A stretch of 25,501 nucleotides of DNA from CAZHYV01 sp964537055 (GTDB lineage: Bacteria > Myxococcota_A > Polyangia > Palsa-1104 > JAEUJZ01). Positions 5,626-13,578 of the stretch are shown in pieces. Location of the stretch: positions 1 to 25,501 of the forward strand of contig CAZHYV010000009.1 in assembly GCA_964537055.1 (NCBI GenBank). Reading direction: 5' to 3'. The position numbers were made by a program, and so were the translations under genes. Every line of letters starts with the position of its first letter. The stretch's first letter is position 1. Below the pieces are notes generated by a model. The model saw only the letters and a program-made list of their open reading frames with translations, searched no databases and was not told the DNA's origin.

Positions 5626-8063
5626 TTAATTACCACGCTCAAAATGCCCGTTGTGGAGCTATAAGACGGTGCGTTGATGGTCAAGGCGGACCCGCCGCCG
5701 CCAAGCGTCGGGATGCCCTCGGACACAAAAGGCTCTGGCGATTCGCCGTCAGGTGCGGTCGTTGTCCACGTTGCAAGCCAGGGGAACGCTACCGCCGACG
5801 ATGATTCGTAATACTGCGTCCCGTCAACGTATATCCGCCACTTGCTTGAACTCCATTGAATTTCCTTCGTGCCGACCGCATATGATGGCTTGCTGTTCAA
5901 CTGACCGACGTACTCGTAAGTATCGTCACAGATGAACGAACCCGCTCCGTACACCACGCAGGGGTTAGAGCTGACCGTTGATACATCGTCAACCTCAAAC
6001 GCCTCGTATGCCGTTTTGTTATACGCCTGAGCCACGATCTCGCACCGCCCGCCTGATATCTTCTTCATCTTCAGGATGCGGAACGGATAAGCGGTCGTTC
6101 CGCTCAGTGTTTCGAGCGTGCCACCGTTACCGACCGTGTGACCGTCAAGGATCTCAGAACGCACCTTGATAATGTCGTACCGCGTGAGGTTCAAGACTTG
6201 CTCAAATGGCACGGTCAATTTCACCCGCAGGTTGTTATCTGTGCCGCCCTCGTCAAATTCGCCAAACTTGAGCATCCGGTAGCCGAACCGCAACGCCTCT
6301 GCAAGCGATGTAATGCCGAAGCCTGAGAACTTCTTGGGAACGGATAGAAAGTAATTCGGCCCTTGCTGTCGCCCTGCCTTGAGCTTCCAATTGGGATCGT
6401 CAACCGTGATGGGCCGCTCCGTGCCGTTGTTCGCAGCTTCCTCGAAGCGAACCTCGACCTCATTAACAAGCTTGTTGTCAGGCGTTTGGGATAGTTCGAT
6501 GGCGGGCTGACCATTCAGCCAACACACATTGACGCTGGAGCCGGTATCGTAAAAGACCTTTGCCGCCGATAGCTCGCCCGCTGTTGCCGCACGAAACGAG
6601 CGAATGGTGAATTTGCCTTTGTCCTCGAACGGGACGCTTAAACCGCCGCTCCTGCAAATGTCCTCTATCTGCTCACCGACCGCCCGGCCCTCAAGTATCG
6701 CGTTGAATGTCGAACGCCGTGAGATGTAATCCGTCGAGCCGCCGTCAGCATCCGTGACCGTGTGCTTAACTACATGATCCGACCACGTTGACTCGGTTAT
6801 CCAGTCGGCAAGCGTGAATTTCGATTCAGCGTAGCCAAGCCCGAACTTCTGATTCTTGTAAAGCTCAAGCAAGCACCACACGCGGTTATCCGACCAGATG
6901 CGGGTCTTGGTTACGGGCGAGTCGTCTGTATAGACACAAACTTCCGCAAAGCCTTGAACCTGGCACTCCGTTGAGATCTCTGTCGGGTTAAACTCCGAAA
7001 CGTTCGTAAGATCGAAGTAGTACGTTACGCCGAAGATGTGGGCCGTACTGCTGAAGTTCGATACGTCCGCCGTGTAGTTCGTCGCGGTTTGCCCGCGTGT
7101 GCCGAGCCTGAAGTTTAGGTGCTGTTGCCCTATGAGTACGTTATTGGCTTTGAAGTTCCAGACATCCGCTATCGGCCCTTCGCCAATCTCCCAAACGCCG
7201 CGAACATATGAGTTTTTCGGGTCACTTGCCACTCGTTGCGGTGCCCACAATAGCAACGGCAAGCCCTTAACTGTCTTTGTCCCGAAGATCACGCGAATAG
7301 GTTCTTTGTTGTTCGAGGCGTTCCCACGCGAGACGGCAAGCCATCCGTTCGGGTCAGTGACCATCGAACTGGCATCGGTCACGAAGCCGCCGAAGTATTT
7401 ACCGTTGTTGCTCAAACGGTCGATACACGCATCCCGCGTTTTAGGGCATCCAGCGTAAGGCGTAACGCCCGTTTTGTAGTTGCCGACGCTCCCGCCCAAA
7501 TGCTTGTCATAAGGGCAGAGCGATGAACGCACCGCGTCAGTGTCAGGAAGCCGCCCGCCGAAGATATTAGCCGTGCATTCTTTCGGTCGCCGCCTCGATG
7601 GTACGGTCAATTCCCGCGAACGATAGCCGTTGGTTGCGACCGCTTTGATCTGCTTCCACCCGTAAACGTTCGGAGCTTGTAGTTGCCCGTGCCATACCGC
7701 AACGTGTTTATCTTCGTCTGCGTAATACAGATATATTTCGCACGTTACGCCGCTGCCGTAGGTCTGGAACTTGCCTGTGATCTCTTTGTCGATATCGTCA
7801 AAGGTGATGCTGATGGATTCGGTTCTAAGGTCGGGGTTGATCTCGAACTCGGTGAACCGATCGCTTGGGTTGCTGTAAATAATACGCGGGTCAATGGTGA
7901 CGCCGATGCTCGTAAACGGAGCAAAGTCCTGATACGCCGCCCCGCCATAGTAGCGGATTACACCCGTGTTCCAAGTGACTTTGATGTATTCGCAGACATC
8001 CGCCCGCTCTTTTAAAGCGAGGGCTTGAATGTTGGCTAAGGCTGTCGGGTCAATACTTGGCAT
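5622..8063 (-). CDS. Tail-tip hub protein (lambda gpL/gpJ-like)
   Basis: The 813-aa protein follows the distal tail genes and precedes the fibre, the place of the central tail-tip hub. The N-terminal half (residues 20-230) resembles siphophage gpL-type tip proteins: beta-rich, with TESISITFDDIDKEITGKF and Cys at 163, 183, 206 and 213, ending in the family-like NNGKYFGGF. Lambda gpL binds a [4Fe-4S] cluster through four Cys with, as I recall, the same spacing between the last three. Residues 450-700 look like a hub/gpJ region (EGRAVGEQIEDICRSGGLSV). The C-terminus is beta-rich with a short GGGGS linker. Its ATG overlaps the stop of the upstream gene. Confidence 0.7.
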   Translation of the reverse strand: MPSIDPTALANIQALALKERADVCEYIKVTWNTGVIRYYGGAAYQDFAPFTSIGVTIDPRIIYSNPSDRFTEFEINPDLRTESISITFDDIDKEITGKFQTYGSGVTCEIYLYYADEDKHVAVWHGQLQAPNVYGWKQIKAVATNGYRSRELTVPSRRRPKECTANIFGGRLPDTDAVRSSLCPYDKHLGGSVGNYKTGVTPYAGCPKTRDACIDRLSNNGKYFGGFVTDASSMVTDPNGWLAVSRGNASNNKEPIRVIFGTKTVKGLPLLLWAPQRVASDPKNSYVRGVWEIGEGPIADVWNFKANNVLIGQQHLNFRLGTRGQTATNYTADVSNFSSTAHIFGVTYYFDLTNVSEFNPTEISTECQVQGFAEVCVYTDDSPVTKTRIWSDNRVWCLLELYKNQKFGLGYAESKFTLADWITESTWSDHVVKHTVTDADGGSTDYISRRSTFNAILEGRAVGEQIEDICRSGGLSVPFEDKGKFTIRSFRAATAGELSAAKVFYDTGSSVNVCWLNGQPAIELSQTPDNKLVNEVEVRFEEAANNGTERPITVDDPNWKLKAGRQQGPNYFLSVPKKFSGFGITSLAEALRFGYRMLKFGEFDEGGTDNNLRVKLTVPFEQVLNLTRYDIIKVRSEILDGHTVGNGGTLETLSGTTAYPFRILKMKKISGGRCEIVAQAYNKTAYEAFEVDDVSTVSSNPCVVYGAGSFICDDTYEYVGQLNSKPSYAVGTKEIQWSSSKWRIYVDGTQYYESSSAVAFPWLATWTTTAPDGESPEPFVSEGIPTLGGGGSALTINAPSYSSTTGILSVVIN

Positions 8064-8803
8064 TAGATGTCAATTCCCCACCGTGTCGCGAGGTACTCCG
8101 TCACTTCGCGGGCCGTGATGACCGGCAATGCGGATGTGAAAAATATCGCCTCGCCTAAGTCTAGTTCCGCGAATGTGCCCGCNNNNNNNNNNNNNNNNNN
8201 NNNNNNNNNNNNNNNNNNNNNNNNNNNNNNNNNNNNNNNNNNNNNNNNNNNNNNNNNNNNNNNNNNNNNNNNNNNNNNNNNNTAGCCCGAACCCTTGAGC
8301 CACAAGATAGGCGTGTATGTATCAAGCGATGGGACGAGCGACGGGTTAAATACCGACACGTTCTGGATGCGTCTTTGCTTGAACTCAATGACCGTGCTGA
8401 ATATCCCGACGCCCTTTTTCTTTTGGAGGGTCAGCGGTTCATTTACAAAATCAACGAGGTAGTAATTCCCCGTTGACGGAGGCCATTGATACGCGATAGG
8501 CTTGCCCGTCGATTTGTTGTATCGGTAGCAGTTCCGCACGTATGTCTCACGCGATACCGTTGCACTGTACGGGTCAGTCACTGCCGCCGCGATCACGGAC
8601 GAAGCCGCAAGTGTAGGCAATTCCAACCGCCAGGAACGCTTGCCCGACGGCAAGCCAAGCAACTGTGACGAACGATGCCCGTGTGACATCGTGTTATCAA
8701 TGGTCGTGAACGAATGTCCGTCTTCAGGCTCGGGTGCTGACAAGTCGCCAAGCTGCCACAGATGGAACGTATCGCCATTGCTTGATGTTACAGTGGTTGG
8801 CAT
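8063..8803 (-). CDS. Distal tail protein with LamG-like extension, interrupted by an assembly gap
   Basis: Residues 1-155 are paralogous to the next gene upstream (8805-9263): MPTTVT(S/A)SNG, TIDN, SGKRSW(R/K)L, the ETYVR region, VDFVNEPL and RRI. This unit resembles minor tail proteins placed between tape measure and tip (lambda gpM/gpL zone). Then WLKGSG opens a LamG-like domain whose end (GEAIFFTSALPVITAREVTEYLATRWGI) is also recognisable. The middle is lost in a 100-N gap at 8183-8282. LamG domains usually need about 200 residues, so more sequence is missing than the Ns indicate, and the apparent 246-aa length is not real. Confidence 0.65.
   Translation of the reverse strand: MPTTVTSSNGDTFHLWQLGDLSAPEPEDGHSFTTIDNTMSHGHRSSQLLGLPSGKRSWRLELPTLAASSVIAAAVTDPYSATVSRETYVRNCYRYNKSTGKPIAYQWPPSTGNYYLVDFVNEPLTLQKKKGVGIFSTVIEFKQRRIQNVSVFNPSLVPSLDTYTPILWLKGSGXXXXXXXXXXXXXXXXXXXXXXXXXXXXXXXXXXAGTFAELDLGEAIFFTSALPVITAREVTEYLATRWGIDI
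8183..8282. other. Assembly gap of exactly 100 N
   Basis: A run of exactly 100 N interrupts the LamG-like part of the 8063-8803 gene. A round 100 usually marks a scaffold join of unknown length, so frame continuity across it is not informative. Confidence 0.95.
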
Positions 8804-8804
8804 A

Positions 8805-9263
8805 TTACGGACTCGGCAACGTCACGCCCGCTATCCGACGCTCCCGCATCTCAAGGCCGGTCGTGTAAATCTTGACCCTCATTCGTTTCATTGATAGTTC
8901 TTCGTCAACGAAATCGACAAAGTGATAGGTGTTGCTATTCGTATCGAGGAACACAAAAGGCGTTCCCGTGATCTTGTTATTAGCGAACAGCGTTCGAATG
9001 TACTGCTCGCGGTCAACCGTTTCGCCCTTTGCTCCGGTCGTTGACAGCGTAACTACTTCTTCACCCGCGAGAGACGGAAACGTGAGCTTCCAAGACTTCG
9101 TGCCCGCAGAAGGCCCGCACAGAATGCCGCTCCGGTATGCGTCCGTTAGTTCGTTGTCGATAGTGGCAAACTCAATGCTGTCCTCGATCTCCGGTGACGA
9201 TGCCAACGGAAGCTGAAACAGATGGTAGAGTGTGCCGTTTGACGCTGTAACGGTTGTCGGCAT
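8805..9263 (-). CDS. Distal tail (minor tail) protein
   Basis: A 152-aa protein directly after the tape measure gene. Motifs TIDNELTDAYRSG, SWKLTFPSLAGEE, DREQYIRTLF and YHFVDFVDEELSMKRMRV define a beta-sandwich-like domain shared with the following gene, so the two arose by tandem duplication. Position and size fit a gpM-like or distal tail protein connecting tail tube and tip. It starts at ATG 9263, four bases from the end of the tape measure gene, and ends one base before the next ATG. Confidence 0.65.
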   Translation of the reverse strand: MPTTVTASNGTLYHLFQLPLASSPEIEDSIEFATIDNELTDAYRSGILCGPSAGTKSWKLTFPSLAGEEVVTLSTTGAKGETVDREQYIRTLFANNKITGTPFVFLDTNSNTYHFVDFVDEELSMKRMRVKIYTTGLEMRERRIAGVTLPSP

Positions 9264-9266
9264 CGC

Positions 9267-11705
9267 TTACCTCGCAAATCCCAGGTTTCTCATAGTGCCG
9301 TCAACGGATGCGGGGTTGTCGCTGTATTCGTTATGCAAAGCCCCAACGATGGCACGTGATGCACCGTTTGCACCAAGTACAACAACCTGCTCCGGCGACA
9401 TTCCATCAATGCGTTTGGCAAGGCGGTTATTCGTTTCCTCAAGGGCTGCGAGAATTTGATTCTGTTGGCGTATCTGCTCGCCCATTGCGTTACCGAAGCC
9501 GTTGAATCGTGTGGTGAAGTTGTTGTTTTGGGAAGCCCCGTTGCCCGCTCCGACACCACCGGAACCTGCCGAGCCTGCCGTTTGGTTGAACGAGTTACCC
9601 GCAACGCCACGCCCTGCAACGCCCGCGATAGCCGCAACCGCCCCATAGGTCGCCGCCGATTTGAAGTGCATCGCGGCCTCTGGCCCTGCCTTTGGGTCGC
9701 CAAAGAATGCACGAGCCAACGCCGCGAAACCTTCCGCCAGTTCGAAGATCGCCTTGACTGCCGCTTGCTGTGCGATGCCCGCAAGGATTTGAGCCGTCAC
9801 CTGACGCACGGAAGCACCTGCCGAGCCGTACAGTACCCACGCTTGCACGACTTGACCGATTGCCTGACCTAATCCCTCAAAGGCGAGTTTTAAGGTCTCA
9901 ATGCCCGCGATAGCGACCTGATTGCCTTTGAAAAGTTCGGCAAGTTTTCCGAATTGGTCTGTACCGCCGATGCCGATTCCTTGAATCGCGTTCCGTTCCC
10001 GTTCGCGTCGGTCAAGGTCTTTGATCTCTTCCTGCAATAACGAGTTTTCTTCACGCCTCCTCCGCTCGTTGCGTGCCTTACGCCGCCGCTCCGCTTCCTC
10101 TTCAGCCGCCTCACGAATCTTTAATTCTTCAAAGACGAACTTTTCTATCTCTTTGTTGTAGTCCGCAATTTCCTTGAGAATTTCATCATTCGTTTCCTTC
10201 TCATTTTTGATGCGTTGCGTCGAGATTTGTGTTCGCAGCCGGTCGATCTTGTGCTCGATCTCTTCACGGTCTTTGCCCTTAATGCGGTCGAGCTTTAGAA
10301 GTTCCTCGTTAAGTTCTTTTTCTTTTTCTAACCGTTGCAGGGCAAGAGCGTTAGACAATGCGATAAATTCAAGCTCGTCTATCTCTTGCTTTGAAAGGCG
10401 TAATTTATTCTCAGCTGCAATGCGGTCGTAACTGTCTTGCCAAATCTCAACAAGTTTTTGGGTGCGAGACTTAGCCGCCTCAATTTCAGGGTCTTGCTTT
10501 GCAGCACCGCCGCCACCACCGCCTCCGCCGCCACCACCGCCTCCGCCGCCTCCGCGAATCTTGGGAATATTGACACTTCCCGCTGCCTGTACCTGTCCAA
10601 GAATGGAGTTAACGGTAGAATCAACGCCGCTGGTTACACCGCCCGTTGCAGAACCGAGTACTTTTCCTAACGCCGCCAACGCTCCAAGCGGGCCAAGAAG
10701 TGCATAAATTGCAGCGGTCATCCCCGCTGAACGTGCTATTACCTGATTTGACATCGAGGCAAAGCCCATCGAAATAAAATTCACCACCGCACCGACTGTG
10801 AACTTTAGTGCTTCAAATGCCACTCCAATGCCCCTGAGTGTATCAACGAGAAATCGACCCCATTTCTCTGCAACCCCTTGATTTGCCGCCATTGCCGCTG
10901 AAATTTGTAACATTGCCTGCGTAGCCATCGGCATTAGTTCGGCAGCAAAAGCCCGCCCTGTTGCGGCGGCCTGCATTTGGAGATCGTTCAATCGGTCGCC
11001 AAAGTCATCTGCGGCCTGTGCCGCTTCGTCGCTCATCGTTAAGCCCATTTTCTTAAGCTCTGCGATGGTTGCGGGTAGATTGCCTTTTAAGGATTTGATG
11101 ACGTTTAAGACTTCACCTGTTTTGTCCTTAAATAAAGTTGCTGAAGCTGCGGATTGAATATTTTCATCCGTCATTTCCCCTATCTTTTGAACTGCTTGGG
11201 CTAAGGCTTCCTCAGTAGTGCGGGCTGTAATGCCGTAAAGTTCCAACGTTGCAGCGGCTTTTTCATTTCCGACCTCCGCCTGACCAATTAACGTAGAGAA
11301 CTTAGCGACAGACCCTGTGATTTTTTCAAAAGAAGACCCGCTTTGTTCAGCCGCATATCGTAGGGCTGATATAGTTTCAGCACCAACGCCGGTCTTTTGA
11401 GTGGCGTCAAATATCTCAGACCCATATTCTGAGGCGGCAACTGTAAGGCGGGCAATTGAGGTAACTGCGGCAATTGCTCCAATACCGAGTGCCCCGATGA
11501 TCGCGGTTGCCCCGAGTACTGCTGTTTGTAGTCCTGAGAACTGTGCGGCGGTTAATCCGGCTTGTGACGCTAGACGCTGTAACGGGTCTTTACCGCGTTC
11601 GTCTATATCGTCAAGCTCCTTCTTAAACTTCTTGAACTCACGTTCAGCTTGATCGCTGTCCGCCTTGATCTTGAAGAGTACGCCTACGTCACCGATGCCT
11701 GCCAT
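9267..11705 (-). CDS. Tail tape measure protein
   Basis: 812 aa. The N-terminus has the usual TMP start (KIKADSDQAEREFKKFKKEL, a helix that contacts the tail chaperone). A hydrophobic stretch follows (residues about 58-92, TAVLGATAIIGALGIGAIAA), then long Ala-rich helices with conserved phrases such as YGSEIFDATQKTGVGAETIS. Another hydrophobic block lies near 310-350, and a run of 16 Gly near residue 385-400 (10506-10553) acts as a hinge. A strongly charged coiled coil covers about 405-560, and an Ala/Gly-rich C-terminus contains further hydrophobic helices. TMP length sets tail length; at about 1.5 angstrom per residue this predicts a tail near 120 nm. A plus-strand gene separates it from the chaperones. 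Confidence 0.9.
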   Translation of the reverse strand: MAGIGDVGVLFKIKADSDQAEREFKKFKKELDDIDERGKDPLQRLASQAGLTAAQFSGLQTAVLGATAIIGALGIGAIAAVTSIARLTVAASEYGSEIFDATQKTGVGAETISALRYAAEQSGSSFEKITGSVAKFSTLIGQAEVGNEKAAATLELYGITARTTEEALAQAVQKIGEMTDENIQSAASATLFKDKTGEVLNVIKSLKGNLPATIAELKKMGLTMSDEAAQAADDFGDRLNDLQMQAAATGRAFAAELMPMATQAMLQISAAMAANQGVAEKWGRFLVDTLRGIGVAFEALKFTVGAVVNFISMGFASMSNQVIARSAGMTAAIYALLGPLGALAALGKVLGSATGGVTSGVDSTVNSILGQVQAAGSVNIPKIRGGGGGGGGGGGGGGGGAAKQDPEIEAAKSRTQKLVEIWQDSYDRIAAENKLRLSKQEIDELEFIALSNALALQRLEKEKELNEELLKLDRIKGKDREEIEHKIDRLRTQISTQRIKNEKETNDEILKEIADYNKEIEKFVFEELKIREAAEEEAERRRKARNERRRREENSLLQEEIKDLDRRERERNAIQGIGIGGTDQFGKLAELFKGNQVAIAGIETLKLAFEGLGQAIGQVVQAWVLYGSAGASVRQVTAQILAGIAQQAAVKAIFELAEGFAALARAFFGDPKAGPEAAMHFKSAATYGAVAAIAGVAGRGVAGNSFNQTAGSAGSGGVGAGNGASQNNNFTTRFNGFGNAMGEQIRQQNQILAALEETNNRLAKRIDGMSPEQVVVLGANGASRAIVGALHNEYSDNPASVDGTMRNLGFAR
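10506..10553 (-). repeat. Glycine-codon repeat in the tape measure gene
   Basis: Sixteen consecutive GGN codons, including two copies of an 18-bp unit GGAGGCGGTGGTGGCGGC. This is a GC-rich low-complexity tract inside the ORF, prone to replication slippage, and it encodes a flexible linker before the coiled coil. Confidence 0.9.
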
Positions 11706-11733
11706 TTTACTTTTGTGGGAAAGAGGGTTATTT
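11705..11733 (+). promoter_or_regulatory. Possible promoter of the secreted-protein gene
   Basis: TTTTAC (11705-11710), a 17-bp spacer and TTATTT (11728-11733) fit a weak sigma70 promoter whose start would lie about two bases before the ATG at 11742. With no Shine-Dalgarno close to the ATG, the mRNA would be effectively leaderless. Confidence 0.35.
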
Positions 11734-11741
11734 TTAGCCCT

Positions 11742-12209
11742 ATGAGATTCCTGCTTTTACTTCTGCTGTCCACCGTCACGTTCGGGCAAACTATTCAGGA
11801 AAGAGTTAGCAAATTTGAGAACTCGAAGCGGTATGTGGTCAAGTATGATAAGTTCGCCAAAGAGACCAACATACATTTTCAAACCGGCTTTAGCTCGGGG
11901 CCGTCGATGATGATATTTGCGACCATTGCCGAGAAGAATTACTTCGGCCTGTTCTTTTCGGATGTGGTCAACCGTCCGCTTTACAATCACCCGACGCTCA
12001 AATTCTTGCTTGACGGCGAACTACTGACCATCGAAAGCGACGAGATCGACTATTCTGTGATGTTCCCGGTTACACAAGAACAAGCCGAACGCATCGCCAA
12101 ATCAAAGACCGTCGAAATGCAGTTGCAGGGTTTCGAGACTGTTTGGGATGCCAAGACCCTGACCGCATTCCGTAACATCGTCTCACTTACCAAACCTCTG
12201 CCCCGCTAG
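11742..12209 (+). CDS. Secreted hypothetical protein (moron-like)
   Basis: Starting at ATG 11742, the 155-aa product begins with a classical signal peptide, MRFLLLLLLSTVTFGQ, with likely cleavage before the Gln. The mature part has alternating beta strands and helices (KRYVVKYDKFAKETNIHF, MMIFATIAEKNYFGLFFSDVV, GELLTIESDEIDYSVMF, QEQAERIAKSKTVEMQLQGF). No catalytic motif or domain is recognised. It is the only gene in this stretch and lies opposite to all its late-gene neighbours, between the chaperone and tape measure genes. Its 3' end overlaps the convergent chaperone extension by 23 bp. It may be a lysogenic-conversion gene acting at the cell envelope; that role is inferred. Confidence 0.75.
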   Translation: MRFLLLLLLSTVTFGQTIQERVSKFENSKRYVVKYDKFAKETNIHFQTGFSSGPSMMIFATIAEKNYFGLFFSDVVNRPLYNHPTLKFLLDGELLTIESDEIDYSVMFPVTQEQAERIAKSKTVEMQLQGFETVWDAKTLTAFRNIVSLTKPLPR

Positions 12210-12360
12210 TGTCGATAACGTCACCATCGCCGCCGCTTGGGCCGTCACCGAATATCTTGCTCACTTCGTAGGCAATGAGTTTCGCCATACCCTTTTGCAT
12301 CTCCAGTTCGTGAAGCAAGACGCGATAGGAACAAGCAAGGTCGAAATCCAGTGCCGCCAC
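12187..12360 (-). CDS. Tail assembly chaperone extension (gpT-like)
   Basis: In the -1 frame relative to the upstream chaperone gene, an open frame runs from the overlap near 12380 to a TAA at 12189-12187. It encodes an acidic helical peptide (EVAALDFDLACSYRVLLHEL, EMQKGMAKLIAYEVSKIFGD). Siphophages usually make a G-T fusion by -1 frameshifting at this spot. I see no classical slippery heptamer. A GTG at 12360 preceded by AAGGA four bases upstream offers independent initiation, and those coordinates are given. The product would bind the tape measure protein during tail assembly. Confidence 0.55.
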   Translation of the reverse strand: MAALDFDLACSYRVLLHELEMQKGMAKLIAYEVSKIFGDGPSGGDGDVIDTSGAEVW

Positions 12361-12367
12361 TTCGTCC

Positions 12368-12883
12368 TTAATTCCCGCCAGTTGACTTGGCGGCTGCCCT
12401 GCGAGCTTTGCGGTTAGGCCGAGCCACAGAACCTGTTGATGATCCTCCAGGAAAGGTAGCGAGCATCAAGCTCGTATCACCTCCTGCCGCAACCCACTTG
12501 AACAGGTATTCAAGGTCTTCGTTGTCAATATCGTCGGCGGATATCTCGCCCGCTGATTCGTTCGCCGTACCCATTACGATCTTGGGACTGTGCGAGAGCT
12601 TCAACACGCGGTCCCGCATATCGAGAGCTATCTTTAACTGCTTTTCAACGTCAATGGCATTGGCTGCCACGCCTTCCGCGATAAGCCCGTCCTGTTGCCA
12701 TTTCTCGGCTGCCATTGAAGCCGCCGCCTGTGGTAGATTGCCGATGCCGAATAGAACGGCAAACTTGGAAGGCTTGTGAAACTGAAAGGTGAAACCGGAC
12801 GGGACGGTTACATCCACGATCTCAGAATCATCAACGATAAGCGATTGGCGGTATCTCTCCGCCGCTGTCAATTGTGTTGTCAT
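12368..12883 (-). CDS. Tail assembly chaperone (gpG-like)
   Basis: A 171-aa acidic protein. The N-terminus (AAERYRQSLIVDDSEIVDVTVPSGFTFQFHKPS) is typical of siphophage tail chaperones that sit between the major tail and tape measure genes. Helices follow (AAASMAAEKWQQDGL, VEKQLKIALDMRDRVLKLS), then a basic tail (RKARRAAAKS). In lambda, gpG and gpGT coat the tape measure and recruit tail tube subunits. The downstream -1-frame ORF (12187-12360) supports the call. ATG 12883 is preceded by an AAAGGG close to the start. Confidence 0.7.
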   Translation of the reverse strand: MTTQLTAAERYRQSLIVDDSEIVDVTVPSGFTFQFHKPSKFAVLFGIGNLPQAAASMAAEKWQQDGLIAEGVAANAIDVEKQLKIALDMRDRVLKLSHSPKIVMGTANESAGEISADDIDNEDLEYLFKWVAAGGDTSLMLATFPGGSSTGSVARPNRKARRAAAKSTGGN

Positions 12884-12918
12884 AAATTAACCCTTTACGC
12901 TATGTGTGCCTGAGGCGA

Positions 12919-12949
12919 GGGCGAGAGGGTTAATGCGACACCCTCGCCC
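12919..12949 (-). terminator. Strong hairpin after the major tail gene
   Basis: On the minus strand GGGCGAGGGT pairs with ACCCTCTCGCCC (2-nt bulge) across a 9-nt loop. No T-run follows, so it is more likely a partial terminator, RNase barrier or mRNA-stabilising stem than a full terminator. It would keep the major tail transcript abundant relative to downstream genes. Confidence 0.45.
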
Positions 12950-12978
12950 CAAGCACTTTCTCCTCTTGCGAGAAGTCC

Positions 12979-13572
12979 TTAAGCTATTACCTTACCGATC
13001 TGTCCAAGCGTGTCGGCGGTAGCTCGTGAAGTAAGCTCGTAACCAACGAACGAGACGGGAATCCCGCCGAGAGCCTTGCGGGACTGTGCCCACTCAACGC
13101 CGCTGTCGTTCAGGGCGTTGTAGAGCATAAACCAACCCGTTTTGGTCGTATCCTCGATCAGTGCGAACGTCAGCACCACGCAGTCATAAGCGATTGCCTT
13201 TGTACCGATGGTGATATAGTCGTAGCCCGCCGAGGTTGACCGTGTACCGACGCCCGGCATCAGGTACGCCGAAAGCTGCATATCGGTAACGCCGACGAGT
13301 TCCGCCGAGATACCCATATTGACGGTGTTGACATTGGTCACGATAGGCCCGCGAAATTCATCAACGTAGAATTTCTCAAGCTCACTCTTGACCATTAGTC
13401 TCGCCCCGTCTTTCGTTGCACCCATATGAACGGCAACGCCGGAATCCAGAACGCCAACGGCTGACCCCATAGTGGGACGAGCACCAGCACCCGGAACGGC
13501 TACGGTTCGGTAAAGACGCCCGTGATTTTGGGCAATGTTTGAGGTTTTCCAGGCATCTGTTACGTCAGCCAT
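12979..13572 (-). CDS. Major tail protein (tail tube)
   Basis: 197 aa, beta-rich and low in charge, placed between the tail terminator group and the tail chaperones as in other siphophages. Segments RLYRTVAVPGAGARPTMGSA, YVDEFRGPIVTNVNTVNMGI and AELVGVTDMQLSAYLMPGVG suggest a tube beta-sandwich with a long loop. No Ig-like extension is present. A strong hairpin follows the gene, common after highly expressed structural genes. The assignment rests mainly on position and composition. Confidence 0.7.
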   Translation of the reverse strand: MADVTDAWKTSNIAQNHGRLYRTVAVPGAGARPTMGSAVGVLDSGVAVHMGATKDGARLMVKSELEKFYVDEFRGPIVTNVNTVNMGISAELVGVTDMQLSAYLMPGVGTRSTSAGYDYITIGTKAIAYDCVVLTFALIEDTTKTGWFMLYNALNDSGVEWAQSRKALGGIPVSFVGYELTSRATADTLGQIGKVIA

Positions 13573-13578
13573 ATCGTG

